Below, one piece after another: positions 52,787 to 62,700 of a stretch of 64,000 bases of DNA. Source of the stretch: an uncultured Lachnospiraceae bacterium. GTDB lineage: Bacteria > Bacillota > Clostridia > Lachnospirales > Lachnospiraceae. The translations under genes and the position numbers were made by a program. The notes under the pieces are model-generated. The model was not told the DNA's origin. It searched no databases and saw only the letters and a program-made list of their open reading frames with translations. The stretch lies in contig CAJTTZ010000003.1 of the NCBI GenBank assembly GCA_910579505.1, positions 186,001 to 250,000 of the forward strand, given 5' to 3'. Positions within the stretch are counted from its first letter, which is position 1. Every line of letters starts with the position of its first letter.

Positions 52787-53503
52787 ATGGCGGAAGAAAA
52801 CAAGATTCCACAGCATGTGGCGATTATATTGGACGGCAACGGCAGATGGGCGAAAAGTAAGGGAATGCCCCGCAATTACGGACATGTGCAGGGGGCGAAG
52901 ACTGTGGAGGTGATCTGCGAGGAGGCTTACCGTATGGGCATTCAGTACCTGACGGTGTATGCTTTCAGCACGGAGAACTGGGACAGACCCGCGGACGAGG
53001 TGGATGCGCTGATGGGACTTCTGCGCAACTATATGAAGACCTGTCTGAAAACTGCGGCAAAAAATAACATGTGTGTTCGTGTGATCGGGGAAAAATCCCG
53101 GCTCGACGAAGACATCAGAAAGCGGATCGGGGAGCTGGAGGAAGCGACAAAGAACAACACGGGTCTGCATTTCCAGATTGCCATCAATTACGGCGGCAGG
53201 GACGAGATCGTCCGCGCGGTGAGAAAACTGGCCAAGCGGGTGAAGGATGGATCGCTTATGCCGGAAGAGATTACGCAGGAATGTCTTGAGGATGCGCTTG
53301 ACACGGCGGGAATCCCGGAGCCGGACCTTCTGATCCGCACCTGTAATGAGCAGCGGATTTCCAATTTCCTTCTCTGGCAGCTTGCCTATACTGAGTTTTA
53401 TTTTACACCGGTGGCGTGGCCGGATTTTTCAAAAGAAGAATTGGAGAAGGCGGTAGCGGCATATAATAAGAGAGACAGACGCTACGGTCTGGTAAAAGAA
53501 TAG
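52787..53503 (+). CDS. uppS: Undecaprenyl diphosphate synthase
   Basis: Makes the C55 lipid carrier for wall synthesis. 238 residues with the cis-prenyltransferase motifs VAIILDGNGRWAKSKGMPRN (catalytic Asp), YLTVYAFSTENWDRP, AINYGGRDEIVRAVRKL, PDLLIRTCNEQRISNFLLWQ and AYTEFYFTPVAWPDF. Start ATG 52787 after GAAGCGAGG. cdsA is 11 bases downstream. Confidence 0.97.
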   Translation: MAEENKIPQHVAIILDGNGRWAKSKGMPRNYGHVQGAKTVEVICEEAYRMGIQYLTVYAFSTENWDRPADEVDALMGLLRNYMKTCLKTAAKNNMCVRVIGEKSRLDEDIRKRIGELEEATKNNTGLHFQIAINYGGRDEIVRAVRKLAKRVKDGSLMPEEITQECLEDALDTAGIPEPDLLIRTCNEQRISNFLLWQLAYTEFYFTPVAWPDFSKEELEKAVAAYNKRDRRYGLVKE

Positions 53504-53514
53504 GGGGCGTCTGA

Positions 53515-54366
53515 ATGTTTCGTACAAGATTACTGAGCGGTATTGTGCTGGTGGCGATTGCACTGGGCGTGTTCCTTGCGGGAGGCGCGCTTTTGGCTGT
53601 GGTGATTTTTGGCGTTTCCGTGATCGCATATCAGGAGCTGACGGCAGCCTGTAAGGTGCGCGGGGAAGAGATGCAGCCGAGTGCGCCGGTCATTGTGGGC
53701 TGTGTGATGACGCTTGTATACTACGGGGCGGTATGTCTTGCCCTGGCGCGGGATATCAGCATGGCTTTTGGGGCCATGGTGATGGTGACGGTGGCGGCCT
53801 TGTTGGCATTCCTCTTCGTCTATGTTTTTACTTTTCCGAAATACCACGCGAACCAGATTATGTCGGCCATGTTTTCTTTTCTCTATGGGCCGGTGATGCT
53901 GTCCTTTCTCTATCTGCTGCGGGAGGGATTTGACGATGGAATTTATCTGGTGTGGTTCGTGTTTCTCGCCTCATGGGGGAGCGATACATGCGCCTACTGT
54001 GTGGGCGTACTGATCGGAAAACACAAAATGACGCCGAAGTTAAGCCCGAAAAAGTCCATAGAAGGCGCGGTAGGCGGTATTTTGGGCGCAGCGCTCCTGT
54101 TTGTCCTGTACACGCATTTTGTGGTTAACCAATATACCATGATGACATTGTCGCTGCCCCTTGCGGCAGTTCTGGGCGCGGTGGGCGCGCTCGTCTCCAT
54201 GGTGGGGGATCTGGCGGCTTCCGCGGTGAAAAGGGACCATGAAATTAAGGATTACGGAAAGCTGATACCGGGGCATGGCGGTATTATGGACCGGTTTGAC
54301 AGCGTGATCGTGGCGGGGCCGATTGTGTTTGCGGGGATATATTTAAGTATGCTGCTATCGGCGTGA
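53515..54366 (+). CDS. cdsA: Phosphatidate cytidylyltransferase
   Basis: Forms CDP-diacylglycerol for phospholipid synthesis. 283 residues, about eight membrane segments, ending with the CdsA signature SAVKRDHEIKDYGKLIPGHG and GIMDRFDSVI. Conserved order with uppS and dxr. Confidence 0.95.
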   Translation: MFRTRLLSGIVLVAIALGVFLAGGALLAVVIFGVSVIAYQELTAACKVRGEEMQPSAPVIVGCVMTLVYYGAVCLALARDISMAFGAMVMVTVAALLAFLFVYVFTFPKYHANQIMSAMFSFLYGPVMLSFLYLLREGFDDGIYLVWFVFLASWGSDTCAYCVGVLIGKHKMTPKLSPKKSIEGAVGGILGAALLFVLYTHFVVNQYTMMTLSLPLAAVLGAVGALVSMVGDLAASAVKRDHEIKDYGKLIPGHGGIMDRFDSVIVAGPIVFAGIYLSMLLSA

Positions 54367-54456
54367 GCGTGAAAGGGCGGCGCTGCAGTCCGTCTTTGCG
54401 CAGGGAAATGCAGAGTACGGGGTTTAGAGTATAGTATAAAAAGGGATGGACAAAAG

Positions 54457-55605
54457 ATGAAGAAAATAGGAATTTTAGGCTCCACAGGCTCCATCGGGAC
54501 ACAGACACTTGACATTGTCAGAAAAGAGAGGGACCTGGAGGTCGTGTCCCTGGCGGCAGGCTCCAACATAGCGCTTCTGGAAGCGCAGATCAGGGAATTT
54601 CAGCCGAAGATTGCCGCGCTCTGGGAGGAAAAGGCGGCTGCCGACCTGCGTGAGCGGGTGAAGGATCTGTCTGTCCGCATTGTGAGCGGTATGGAAGGAC
54701 TTTTGGAAGTGTCCACAGCGGAGGGGATGGAAGTATTGGTTACCGGCATTGTGGGAATGATCGGTATCAGACCTACTATCGCAGCCATCGAGGCGGGGAA
54801 GGACATCGCCCTTGCCAATAAGGAGACACTGGTGACGGCAGGGCATATCATTATGCCGCTTGCAAAGAAAAAAGGCGTTTCCATTCTGCCTGTGGACAGC
54901 GAACACAGTGCGATTTTCCAGTCTCTGCACGGGGAAAGGCGTGATCGGGTGGAGAAGATTCTGCTCACGGCGTCTGGCGGTCCTTTCAGGGGAAAGAGCA
55001 GGGAAGAACTTGCGGATATGACGGTGGAGGACGCGCTCAAGCACCCCAACTGGTCCATGGGGAAGAAGGTGACCATAGATTCCGCGTCGCTTTGCAATAA
55101 GGGGCTTGAGGTGATGGAGGCGAAGTGGCTTTTCGACGTGTCCCTTTCGCAGATTGAGGTGGTGGTGCATCCGCAGAGCATTCTGCATTCGGCGGTACAG
55201 TACGCGGACGGTGGAATTATGGGACAGATGGGTGTGCCGGATATGAAACTGCCTATTCAGTACGCGCTGTTTTACCCGGACAGACGCCCGATGAAGATTG
55301 GAAGGGTTGACTTATGTAAACTTGGAAGCCTGACTTTTGAGAAGCCGGACACGGATACTTTCCGCGGTCTTGCGCTTGCCTACCGGGCGGCCACGAGGGG
55401 CGGTTCCCTTCCCACAGTATTCAATGCGGCGAACGAGAAGGCGGTAGCGCTGTTTTTAGATAAGAAGATTCGGTTTTTGGAAATATCGGAACTGATCGAG
55501 GCGGCGATGGATGCCCACCGGGTCATTGAGAATCCGACGGTGGAGGAGATACTGACGGCGGAGGCGGAGGCCTACGAGTATATCAGACTAAAGTTTGGAG
55601 AGTAG
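54457..55605 (+). CDS. dxr: 1-deoxy-D-xylulose 5-phosphate reductoisomerase
   Basis: Second step of the MEP isoprenoid pathway. 382 residues: NADPH-binding KKIGILGSTGSIGTQTLDIV, active-site PVDSEHSAIFQSLHGE, TASGGPFRGKSREELADMTV, HPNWSMGKKVTIDSASLCNK and GLEVMEAKWLF. ispG of the same pathway is 3 kb downstream. The preceding 90-base gap has no clear promoter. Confidence 0.97.
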   Translation: MKKIGILGSTGSIGTQTLDIVRKERDLEVVSLAAGSNIALLEAQIREFQPKIAALWEEKAAADLRERVKDLSVRIVSGMEGLLEVSTAEGMEVLVTGIVGMIGIRPTIAAIEAGKDIALANKETLVTAGHIIMPLAKKKGVSILPVDSEHSAIFQSLHGERRDRVEKILLTASGGPFRGKSREELADMTVEDALKHPNWSMGKKVTIDSASLCNKGLEVMEAKWLFDVSLSQIEVVVHPQSILHSAVQYADGGIMGQMGVPDMKLPIQYALFYPDRRPMKIGRVDLCKLGSLTFEKPDTDTFRGLALAYRAATRGGSLPTVFNAANEKAVALFLDKKIRFLEISELIEAAMDAHRVIENPTVEEILTAEAEAYEYIRLKFGE

Positions 55606-55609
55606 TGAT

Positions 55610-56695
55610 TTGATCAGGACAATTATTCTATTTATCATTGTATTTGGATTGGTAGTGATTTCCCATGAGCTGGGACACTTTCTGATCGGCAGGAAAAACG
55701 GCATCTGTGTGGTGGAGTTTTCTGTGGGAATGGGGCCGACGCTCTTTTCCTTCATGAAACATGGGACGAAATATTCCTTGAAGCTTCTGCCGCTTGGCGG
55801 CGCCTGTATGTTTGACGGCGAGGACGGCGTGGAACGGGAACAGCAGCAGGGGCGGGAATCCGGGAGTGCGGATGCGCCTGAGGGGATCGCCTTTACCGAG
55901 GCGGGCGTCTGGTCGCGTATCGCCACGGTTTTTGCCGGACCTTTCTTTAATTTCATTTTCGCTTTTGTGATCGCGGTGATTCTGAGCGCCTTTTCGGGAG
56001 CCGATCTGCCAACCGTGGGGACGGTACAGGAAGGGTCCGCTGCCGCGGAGGCGGGACTGCAGAAAGGCGATGTGATCACGAAAATCGGGCGTGAGCCGAT
56101 CCACTTTTACCGGGAGGTTTCCATGATTTCCGCCTTAAATCAGGGTGAGAAGATGGAGATCACCTACAGGAGAAACGGGGAGAAGGCGGTGACCACGCTT
56201 TTTCCGAAGTACGATGAAAATGACAAGCGTTATTATATGGGGATTACCAACGGCGGCGAGTATCTGAAATGCAATCCCCTGCAAGTGTTCCAGTATGGCT
56301 TTTACGAGGTGGAATACTGGGTGAAGATCACTTACAAGAGTCTGCGTATGCTCGTGATGGGGCAGGTGTCGAAAGATGATGTGTCAGGCCCCGTGGGGAT
56401 CGCGCAGCTTGTGGGAGAGAGTTATGACGCGGCGGAAGAAAACTACGGCACGCCCTATGCCATTCTGACCATGCTTGAGATCGTGGTGCTTTTATCCGTC
56501 AATCTGGGTATTATGAATCTTCTGCCACTTCCGGCGCTGGACGGAGGACGGCTCGTGTTCATGTTCGTGGAGGTGCTCCGGGGAAAACCTGTTCCGCCGG
56601 AAAAGGAGGGCATGGTGCACTTCGCCGGGCTGGTCGTGCTGATGGTATTGATGGTCTTCATTATGTACAACGATATTATGAGGCTTTTGCGCTGA
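55610..56695 (+). CDS. rseP: Site-2 intramembrane metalloprotease RseP/RasP
   Basis: Cleaves membrane anchors such as anti-sigma factors and signal-peptide remnants. The zinc site HELGH lies in the first membrane segment (VVISHELGHFLIGRKNG); a PDZ domain covers about 125-215 and the second active-site motif is LLPLPALDGGRLVF. About four membrane segments. TTG 55610 is chosen because GGAGAG (55597-55602) is seven bases upstream; this gives 361 residues. Confidence 0.94.
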   Translation: MIRTIILFIIVFGLVVISHELGHFLIGRKNGICVVEFSVGMGPTLFSFMKHGTKYSLKLLPLGGACMFDGEDGVEREQQQGRESGSADAPEGIAFTEAGVWSRIATVFAGPFFNFIFAFVIAVILSAFSGADLPTVGTVQEGSAAAEAGLQKGDVITKIGREPIHFYREVSMISALNQGEKMEITYRRNGEKAVTTLFPKYDENDKRYYMGITNGGEYLKCNPLQVFQYGFYEVEYWVKITYKSLRMLVMGQVSKDDVSGPVGIAQLVGESYDAAEENYGTPYAILTMLEIVVLLSVNLGIMNLLPLPALDGGRLVFMFVEVLRGKPVPPEKEGMVHFAGLVVLMVLMVFIMYNDIMRLLR

Positions 56696-56726
56696 CATGT
56701 ATGCCGGCGCATATAATGGTAACTAG

Positions 56727-56757
56727 GCGCAGGCTATTTCCGGCTTGCGCTTTTTTT
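56727..56757 (+). terminator. Intrinsic terminator after rseP
   Basis: GCGCAGGC (56727-56734) pairs with GCTTGCGC (56743-56750, one G-U), followed by seven Ts. It ends the pyrH-rseP unit. Confidence 0.85.
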
Positions 56758-56952
56758 GAAGATGTAGTATGATAACGGCGTCGGGTTCTGTTCTTGAATC
56801 CGTAATGAAAGACAGGGCGGGGGTCCCGCGGCTTTTCCAAATTTATATATAAAAACGGGTGTTATAAATATGCTGTCGGATGAGACAGGCTGATGAAAAG
56901 AAATGTCGGGCTGCAATATGAAAGTGCGGCAAAAAGGAGGTGCGTTTAGGGC

Positions 56953-57669
56953 GTGCAGTATTTGACAAATGTATATTGGAACAAGGGCAGAGTGGCTTTA
57001 AGGAATCAGGATTCGATTGTGCTGCAGCAGGTGCTGACGAAAAGGGGGAGGATACTTCTGGCAGCGGTATGTGACGGTATGGGCGGCGCCTCCTGCGGCG
57101 GGGAGGCGAGCGGCTGTGCGGCGGTACAGATCCGGGAATGGTTTTATACGGAACTGTTTGCGATGATACGGAAGAATAAGCGGTACTGGGTGATACGCAG
57201 GTCTCTCGACCGGCTGGTTTTCCATATGCAGGGGCAGATGAAGCGGTATGCCGCGCAGGAGGGAATTTCTCTAGGAACGACCATGACGGTGTTTGTCCTG
57301 TGGGATAGGACATGGCTGCTATGGCATCTGGGAGACAGCAGGGCCTACCGTCTGCGGGGACGGCGCATGGTACAGATTACAAAAGACCACGCGCAGGACG
57401 GAGGGAAACTGACGAAATGTCTGGGCAGTTTCGGCTGTTTTACGCCGCAGCACAGAATGGGCGTATTAAAACCCGGGGAGGGCATCCTTCTATGCACGGA
57501 CGGTTTCAGAAGGCGCGTTACCGGCGAGGAAATGCGCAGCGTAATGAAACCCCGCGAACTTGTGGAGGAAGAGCAGATCGGGCGGCGGCTTAGGGAGATC
57601 GGGGAAACCTGTATGAAGAGGGGCGAGACGGACAATCTTTCGGCGGTTTACATAAAGTTAATAAAGTAA
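56953..57669 (+). CDS. PP2C-family Ser/Thr protein phosphatase
   Basis: 238 residues with PP2C metal-site motifs in order: RNQDS, LLAAVCDGMGG, LGTTMTVFVLW, HLGDSRAYRLR, ILLCTDGF and DNLSAVYIKL. The start is GTG 56953, 11 bases after AAAGGAGG. It is slightly shorter than PrpC of B. subtilis. It directly precedes a Ser/Thr kinase gene, so the two probably form an opposing pair. Confidence 0.92.
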   Translation: MQYLTNVYWNKGRVALRNQDSIVLQQVLTKRGRILLAAVCDGMGGASCGGEASGCAAVQIREWFYTELFAMIRKNKRYWVIRRSLDRLVFHMQGQMKRYAAQEGISLGTTMTVFVLWDRTWLLWHLGDSRAYRLRGRRMVQITKDHAQDGGKLTKCLGSFGCFTPQHRMGVLKPGEGILLCTDGFRRRVTGEEMRSVMKPRELVEEEQIGRRLREIGETCMKRGETDNLSAVYIKLIK

Positions 57670-57694
57670 TGGATCATTGCAGGAGGGGAGAGGA

Positions 57695-58555
57695 ATGAGC
57701 GAGGAAAAACAACTGGGGAAATACAAAATTATCAAGTCCTTAGGCCACGGGGGCGAGGGCAGTGTGTATCTGGCAGTGGATGAGAGTCTTGGAAGGTATG
57801 TGGCGGTGAAACATCTGTGGGAACGGGAGGAGAGTGGGGAAAGAATCAAGGCGGAGGCAGCGTTTTTGCGTGATTTGAGACATCCGATGCTGCCGGTTGT
57901 ATATGATCTGCTTTACGAGGATGGGTGGTTTCTCGTAATGGAGTATGTAGAAGGAATAAGTTTACATAATTATATAGAAAAACAGGGAAGCGTGGGGGAA
58001 ATACTGGCCCGAAGATGGGCTGAGGCGCTGTTAGATGTTCTTGATTATCTGCACAATAGAGAAACACCTGTTATATATAGGGACTTAAAGCCGGAAAACA
58101 TTATGGTATGCCGGGACGGCAGTCTGAAACTGGTGGATTTCGGTGCAGCGGCATTTCGCAGCTTTGGGGAAGAGGGCGGGGCGCGGATGGCGTTCTCGGC
58201 CGGGTTTGCGGCGCCGGAGCAGCGGGGAGAGGGCGGGTGCGGTGTCCGCGCGGACGAGAGAAGCGATCTGTATGCGTTTGGGAAAACTCTCTATTATATG
58301 GTGACAGGAACGGCTGCGGGCACTTCGCCCGGCACATCCTTTCCCGCGTCGTATTACAACCCGCATTTGTCAGTGGAGCTGGAAGACGTGATCCGGCGGT
58401 GCACGCGGGAGGAGCCGGACGAGCGCTATCAGGTAGCCGGGGAAATTATGAGGGACTTACGCAGGAAAGGCACCCCAAGAAACGGCAGACGGGGGCGGGA
58501 GTTTGTGCGCCATATAGAAAAACAGATTTGTCTAACAGACTTTTTTCGTTTATAA
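57695..58555 (+). CDS. Short cytosolic Ser/Thr protein kinase
   Basis: 286 residues, ATG 57695 six bases after GGAGGGG. Hanks-type kinase: glycine loop SLGHGGEGSVYLAV, lysine in VAVKHLW, catalytic loop VIYRDLKPENIMV (Tyr in place of the HRD His, Asp kept), DFGAAAF, FAAPEQRGEG and DERSDLYAFG. There is no transmembrane segment and no PASTA repeats, unlike PrkC. It is preceded by the phosphatase. The 3' end contains the promoter of the next unit. Confidence 0.92.
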   Translation: MSEEKQLGKYKIIKSLGHGGEGSVYLAVDESLGRYVAVKHLWEREESGERIKAEAAFLRDLRHPMLPVVYDLLYEDGWFLVMEYVEGISLHNYIEKQGSVGEILARRWAEALLDVLDYLHNRETPVIYRDLKPENIMVCRDGSLKLVDFGAAAFRSFGEEGGARMAFSAGFAAPEQRGEGGCGVRADERSDLYAFGKTLYYMVTGTAAGTSPGTSFPASYYNPHLSVELEDVIRRCTREEPDERYQVAGEIMRDLRRKGTPRNGRRGREFVRHIEKQICLTDFFRL

Positions 58556-58556
58556 T
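58528..58556 (+). promoter_or_regulatory. Sigma-A-type promoter for ispG-polC
   Basis: TTGTCT (58528-58533), 17 bases, TATAAT (58551-58556), overlapping the stop codon of the kinase gene. The leader to ispG is about 120 bases, AT-rich, without a clear fold. Confidence 0.7.
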
Positions 58557-58682
58557 GTAGATAATGGCAAAACTCAGGTAAGTTTGTTAGAATTGCACAA
58601 ATAGATATAGGTTTATGATGAGTTTTGCAATTAGCCAGCGTTTAAATAATAGAAATAGAACGAGAAAAATATGGAGGAAGTC

Positions 58683-59744
58683 GTGGGAACACATAGAGAG
58701 CAGACGAAGGTTATTAGAATTGGAGATAAAAAGATTGGCGGGGGGAATCCGGTTTTGATCCAGTCCATGACGAATACGCCCACGGAGGACGTGGAGGCGA
58801 CGGTGGCGCAGATTTTGCGGCTGGAGCAGGCGGGATGCGAGATAATCAGGTGTACGGTGCCGACCATGGAGGCGGCGCAGGCGCTTTTGAAGATCAAGGA
58901 GCGGATACACATTCCGCTTGTGGCGGATATTCATTTCGATTATAAAATGGCGATTGCGGCGATGGAGAACGGCGCGGACAAAATCCGTATTAATCCGGGC
59001 AACATTGGCACAGGAGAAAAGGTGGCGGCGGTTGTCAGGGCGGCAAAAGAGCGGAATATACCGATACGGGTGGGGGTAAACAGCGGTTCTCTGGAGCGAG
59101 AACTGGTGGAGAAATATCACGGTGTAACGGCGGAGGGGATCGTTGAGAGCGCGCTAGACAAGGTGGGCATCATTGAGGACTGTGGATATGACAATCTTGT
59201 CATAAGCATAAAGTCGTCGGACGTGATGATGTGTGTGAAGGCGCATGAACTTCTGGCGGCAAAGACGAATTACCCCCTGCATGTGGGGATTACGGAATCC
59301 GGCACGGTAATGAGCGGGAACATCAAATCCGCTGTGGGGCTGGGTATCATTCTAAATCAGGGCATTGGCGATACGGTCCGGGTGTCCCTGACGGGAGACC
59401 CGGTAGAGGAGATACGTTCCGCAAAGCTGATTCTGCGGACACTCGGGCTTAGAAAGGGCGGTATCGAGGTGGTGTCCTGTCCCACCTGCGGCAGGACGAA
59501 GATAGATCTGATCGGTTTGGCGCAGCAGGTGGAGGAGATGGTGCAGGACATTCCTCTGGATATTAAAGTGGCCGTTATGGGCTGTGCGGTGAACGGTCCC
59601 GGTGAGGCGAAGGAAGCCGATATCGGTATCGCCGGCGGCATCGGGGAAGGGCTTCTGATTAAAAAGGGCGAGATTGTGAGGAAGGTGCCCGAGCAGGAGC
59701 TTCTGCACACGCTCAGGGAGGAACTTTTACACTGGAATGAGTAA
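58683..59744 (+). CDS. ispG: 4-hydroxy-3-methylbut-2-enyl diphosphate synthase (IspG/GcpE)
   Basis: Iron-sulfur enzyme of the MEP pathway. About 353 residues from GTG 58683 (GGAGG 58673-58677 is five bases upstream; ATG 58671 overlaps that site). Motifs: GGGNPVLIQSMTNTPTEDVE, PLVADIHFDYKMAIAAMENG, DKIRINPGNIGTGEKV and the 4Fe-4S cysteines in SCPTCGRTKIDL and MGCAVNGPGEAKEADIG. The stop overlaps the polC start. Confidence 0.96.
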   Translation: MGTHREQTKVIRIGDKKIGGGNPVLIQSMTNTPTEDVEATVAQILRLEQAGCEIIRCTVPTMEAAQALLKIKERIHIPLVADIHFDYKMAIAAMENGADKIRINPGNIGTGEKVAAVVRAAKERNIPIRVGVNSGSLERELVEKYHGVTAEGIVESALDKVGIIEDCGYDNLVISIKSSDVMMCVKAHELLAAKTNYPLHVGITESGTVMSGNIKSAVGLGIILNQGIGDTVRVSLTGDPVEEIRSAKLILRTLGLRKGGIEVVSCPTCGRTKIDLIGLAQQVEEMVQDIPLDIKVAVMGCAVNGPGEAKEADIGIAGGIGEGLLIKKGEIVRKVPEQELLHTLREELLHWNE

Positions 59745-62700
59745 ATCTTTTTTTGAGGTATTTCCTACGTTAAAACTGGATACGGGATTGCATGATCTGT
59801 TTGAGGGCGTCGCCGTGGAGAAGGTGACCAGCACCAAGCGGAAGGATTTTCTGCGCGTTTATATCGCATCGGACCATCTGATTCATAAGGAGGACGTGTT
59901 TCGGGTGGAGCGGGAGATCGGGAAGCAGTTTTTCCCGAATATGCCGATTGTCGTTAAGTTTTATGAACACTTTACGCTCTCATCCCAGTATAATGCGGAA
60001 AAGCTGATGGACGCTTACAGGGAGAGTATACTGCTGGAGCTTAAGGAGGCGTCCCCCGTGGAATACAGCCTGTTTCGGCGGGCGGACATATCTTTTTTGG
60101 CGGATAAGATGCTGCTGACACTGGAGGATACGGTGTTTGGCAGAGAAAAAGGCGGGGAGCTTGCGCGGATTCTGGAAAAAATATACAACGAGCGCTGCTC
60201 TATTCCGCTGCAGGTGGAAATTGCCTATAAGGAGAAGGCGGCGGGCAAAAACCGTGAGGAGGACGAGCGGCGGCTGGCCATACAAGTGGCGGAGATCTCT
60301 GCGCGGGCAGGGTTTTCCGTGCACATGAAGGGCGCCGGACTGTCTGCGGACGCTGCGGACCGGGAAAAGGCGGCAGGCGGACGTACCGAAAACGCGGGGC
60401 AGTCCACAGATGCGGAAAAACCCGGAGGCGCGGAGAAGCCCGCAGATGCAGGGAAGGCAGAGCGGCAGGGGGCAGCGGCCTTTGCGCCTTTGCCTGGCGG
60501 AAATGGAGGGACTTTCCCATCGAAAAAGTATGCCGGAGGCAGGGACAGGGAGAAGGGCGATTTTAAGCGTCCTTTGAAGCGTTCCGATAATCCCGATGTG
60601 ATTTATGGCAGGGACTTCGAGGAGGAGGCCATGCCTATTGAGGATATTATCGGGGAGATCGGTGAGGTTGTGATACGAGGGAAGGTGATCCGTAAGGACA
60701 AGCGGGAGATCAAGAACGAGCGGTCTATCCTGATTTATGATATCACGGATTATACGGACACCATGACGGTGAAATTTTTCGTGCACAATGAGCAGGTTAA
60801 TGAAATAACGAATGTTATGAAAGAGGGGACTTTTGTCAAGCTTAAGGGGATGACGGCGGTTGATAAGTTTGACCGCGAGCTGACCATCGGCTCAGTTGCG
60901 GGCATTAAGATAATTCCCGACTTTACGATTTCACGTGAGGACAGAAGCGTCAGAAAGAGGGTGGAGCTTCACTGTCATACGAAAATGAGTGATATGGACG
61001 GCGTCTCCGAGGCGAAAGATATCGTGAAGCGCGCCTATAAGTGGGGGCATCCGGCCATCGCCATCACCGACCACGGGGTAGTGCAGTCCTTTCCCGACGC
61101 GAACCATGTGTGGGAGGACCTGTGGAAGGCGGAGAAGGCGCGCGCAAAGGAAGCGGGGGAGCCGGAGCCTGACAAGCAGGGCTTTTTCAAGGTGATTTAC
61201 GGGGTGGAAGCCTATCTGGTGGACGATCTGCACGAGATTGCCACCAACGAGAAGGGGCAGGATTTCGGGGCGGACTTCGTGGTTTTTGATATCGAGACGA
61301 CAGGTTTTTCCCCGACAAAAAACCGTATTATTGAGATCGGCGCGGTAAAGGTCTGCGGCGGTAAGATTGTGGACCGCTTCTCCACCTTCGTTGATCCGCT
61401 CGTGCCCATACCTTTTGAGATAGAGAAGCTGACAGGAATAACAGATGATATGGTTATGGGGGCGGAGCAGATTGACACGGTGCTGCCGCAGTTCCTTTCC
61501 TTTTGCGGCGACTGTATTCTGGTGGCGCACAACGCGCAGTTCGATATGGGCTTTATCATGGAAAACTGCGACAGGCAGGGGATTTCCCACGACTTTACTT
61601 ACGTGGACACGGTGGGGATTGCGAGGATTCTCCTGCCGGGACAGAAAAAGCACACGCTGGACGCGGTGGCGAAAACGCTCGGCGTATCGTTGGAAAACCA
61701 TCACAGGGCGGTGGACGACGCGGAGGCCACTGCGGAAATTTTCGTGAAGCTGATTCCGATGATGGCAAAGGAAGGAATCACTACGCTTGCGCAGATAAAT
61801 GACAGAGGCAAGGCAAGTCCCGATATCATCAAGAAGCTGCCTACCTACCACGCGATCATTCTGGCGAAGAACAATGTGGGGAGGATGAACCTTTACCGGC
61901 TGGTTTCCGAATCCCATCTGACCTATTTTTCGAGAAGACCGCGGATTCCGAAGAGCCTGCTTTCGCAGTACCGGGAGGGGCTCATCTTGGGGAGTGCCTG
62001 TGAGGCGGGGGAGCTTTACAGGGCGCTTTTGGAGAAAAAGTCCGATGCGGAGATCACGAGAATAGTAAATTTTTATGACTATCTGGAAATACAGCCTCTG
62101 GGCAACAACCGCTTTATGATTGAGTCGGAGCGTGTGCCGGATGTCACGTCCATGGAAGATATCATGGAGATCAACAGGCAGATTGTGCGTCTGGGAGAGG
62201 AGTTCCATAAGCCGGTAGCGGCAACCTGCGACGTGCATTTCCTGAATCCCGAGGACGAGATCTACCGGCGTATCATTATGGCCGGGCAGGGGTTCCCGGA
62301 CGCGGACAACCAGGCGCCCCTGTATTTTCGCACGACGGAGGAAATGCTTGATGAGTTTGCGTATCTTGGCAGCGATAAGGCGGAGGAGGTGGTCATCACC
62401 AACACGAACCTGATTGCGGATATGATTGAGGTCATGTCGCCGGTGCGCCCGGATAAGTGTCCGCCGGTCATAGCGGACAGCGATAAGCAGCTCACGGACA
62501 TCTGCTACAACAGGGCCCATGAACTGTACGGGGAGACGCTGCCGCAGATTGTGGAGGACAGGCTGAAAAAGGAGCTGAACTCCATTATCTCCAACGGCTT
62601 TGCGGTGATGTACATCATTGCGCAGAAATTGGTGTGGAAATCCGTGGAGGACGGCTATCTGGTGGGTTCCCGGGGCTCTGTGGGGAGTTCCTTTGTGGCG

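Noticed and set aside
60931..62520. Long minus-strand open frame (529 codons) opposite polC
   Set aside because: It is an antisense shadow of the conserved polC exonuclease/PHP region; the translation has a random His/Arg/Leu-rich composition and no domain or ribosome site.
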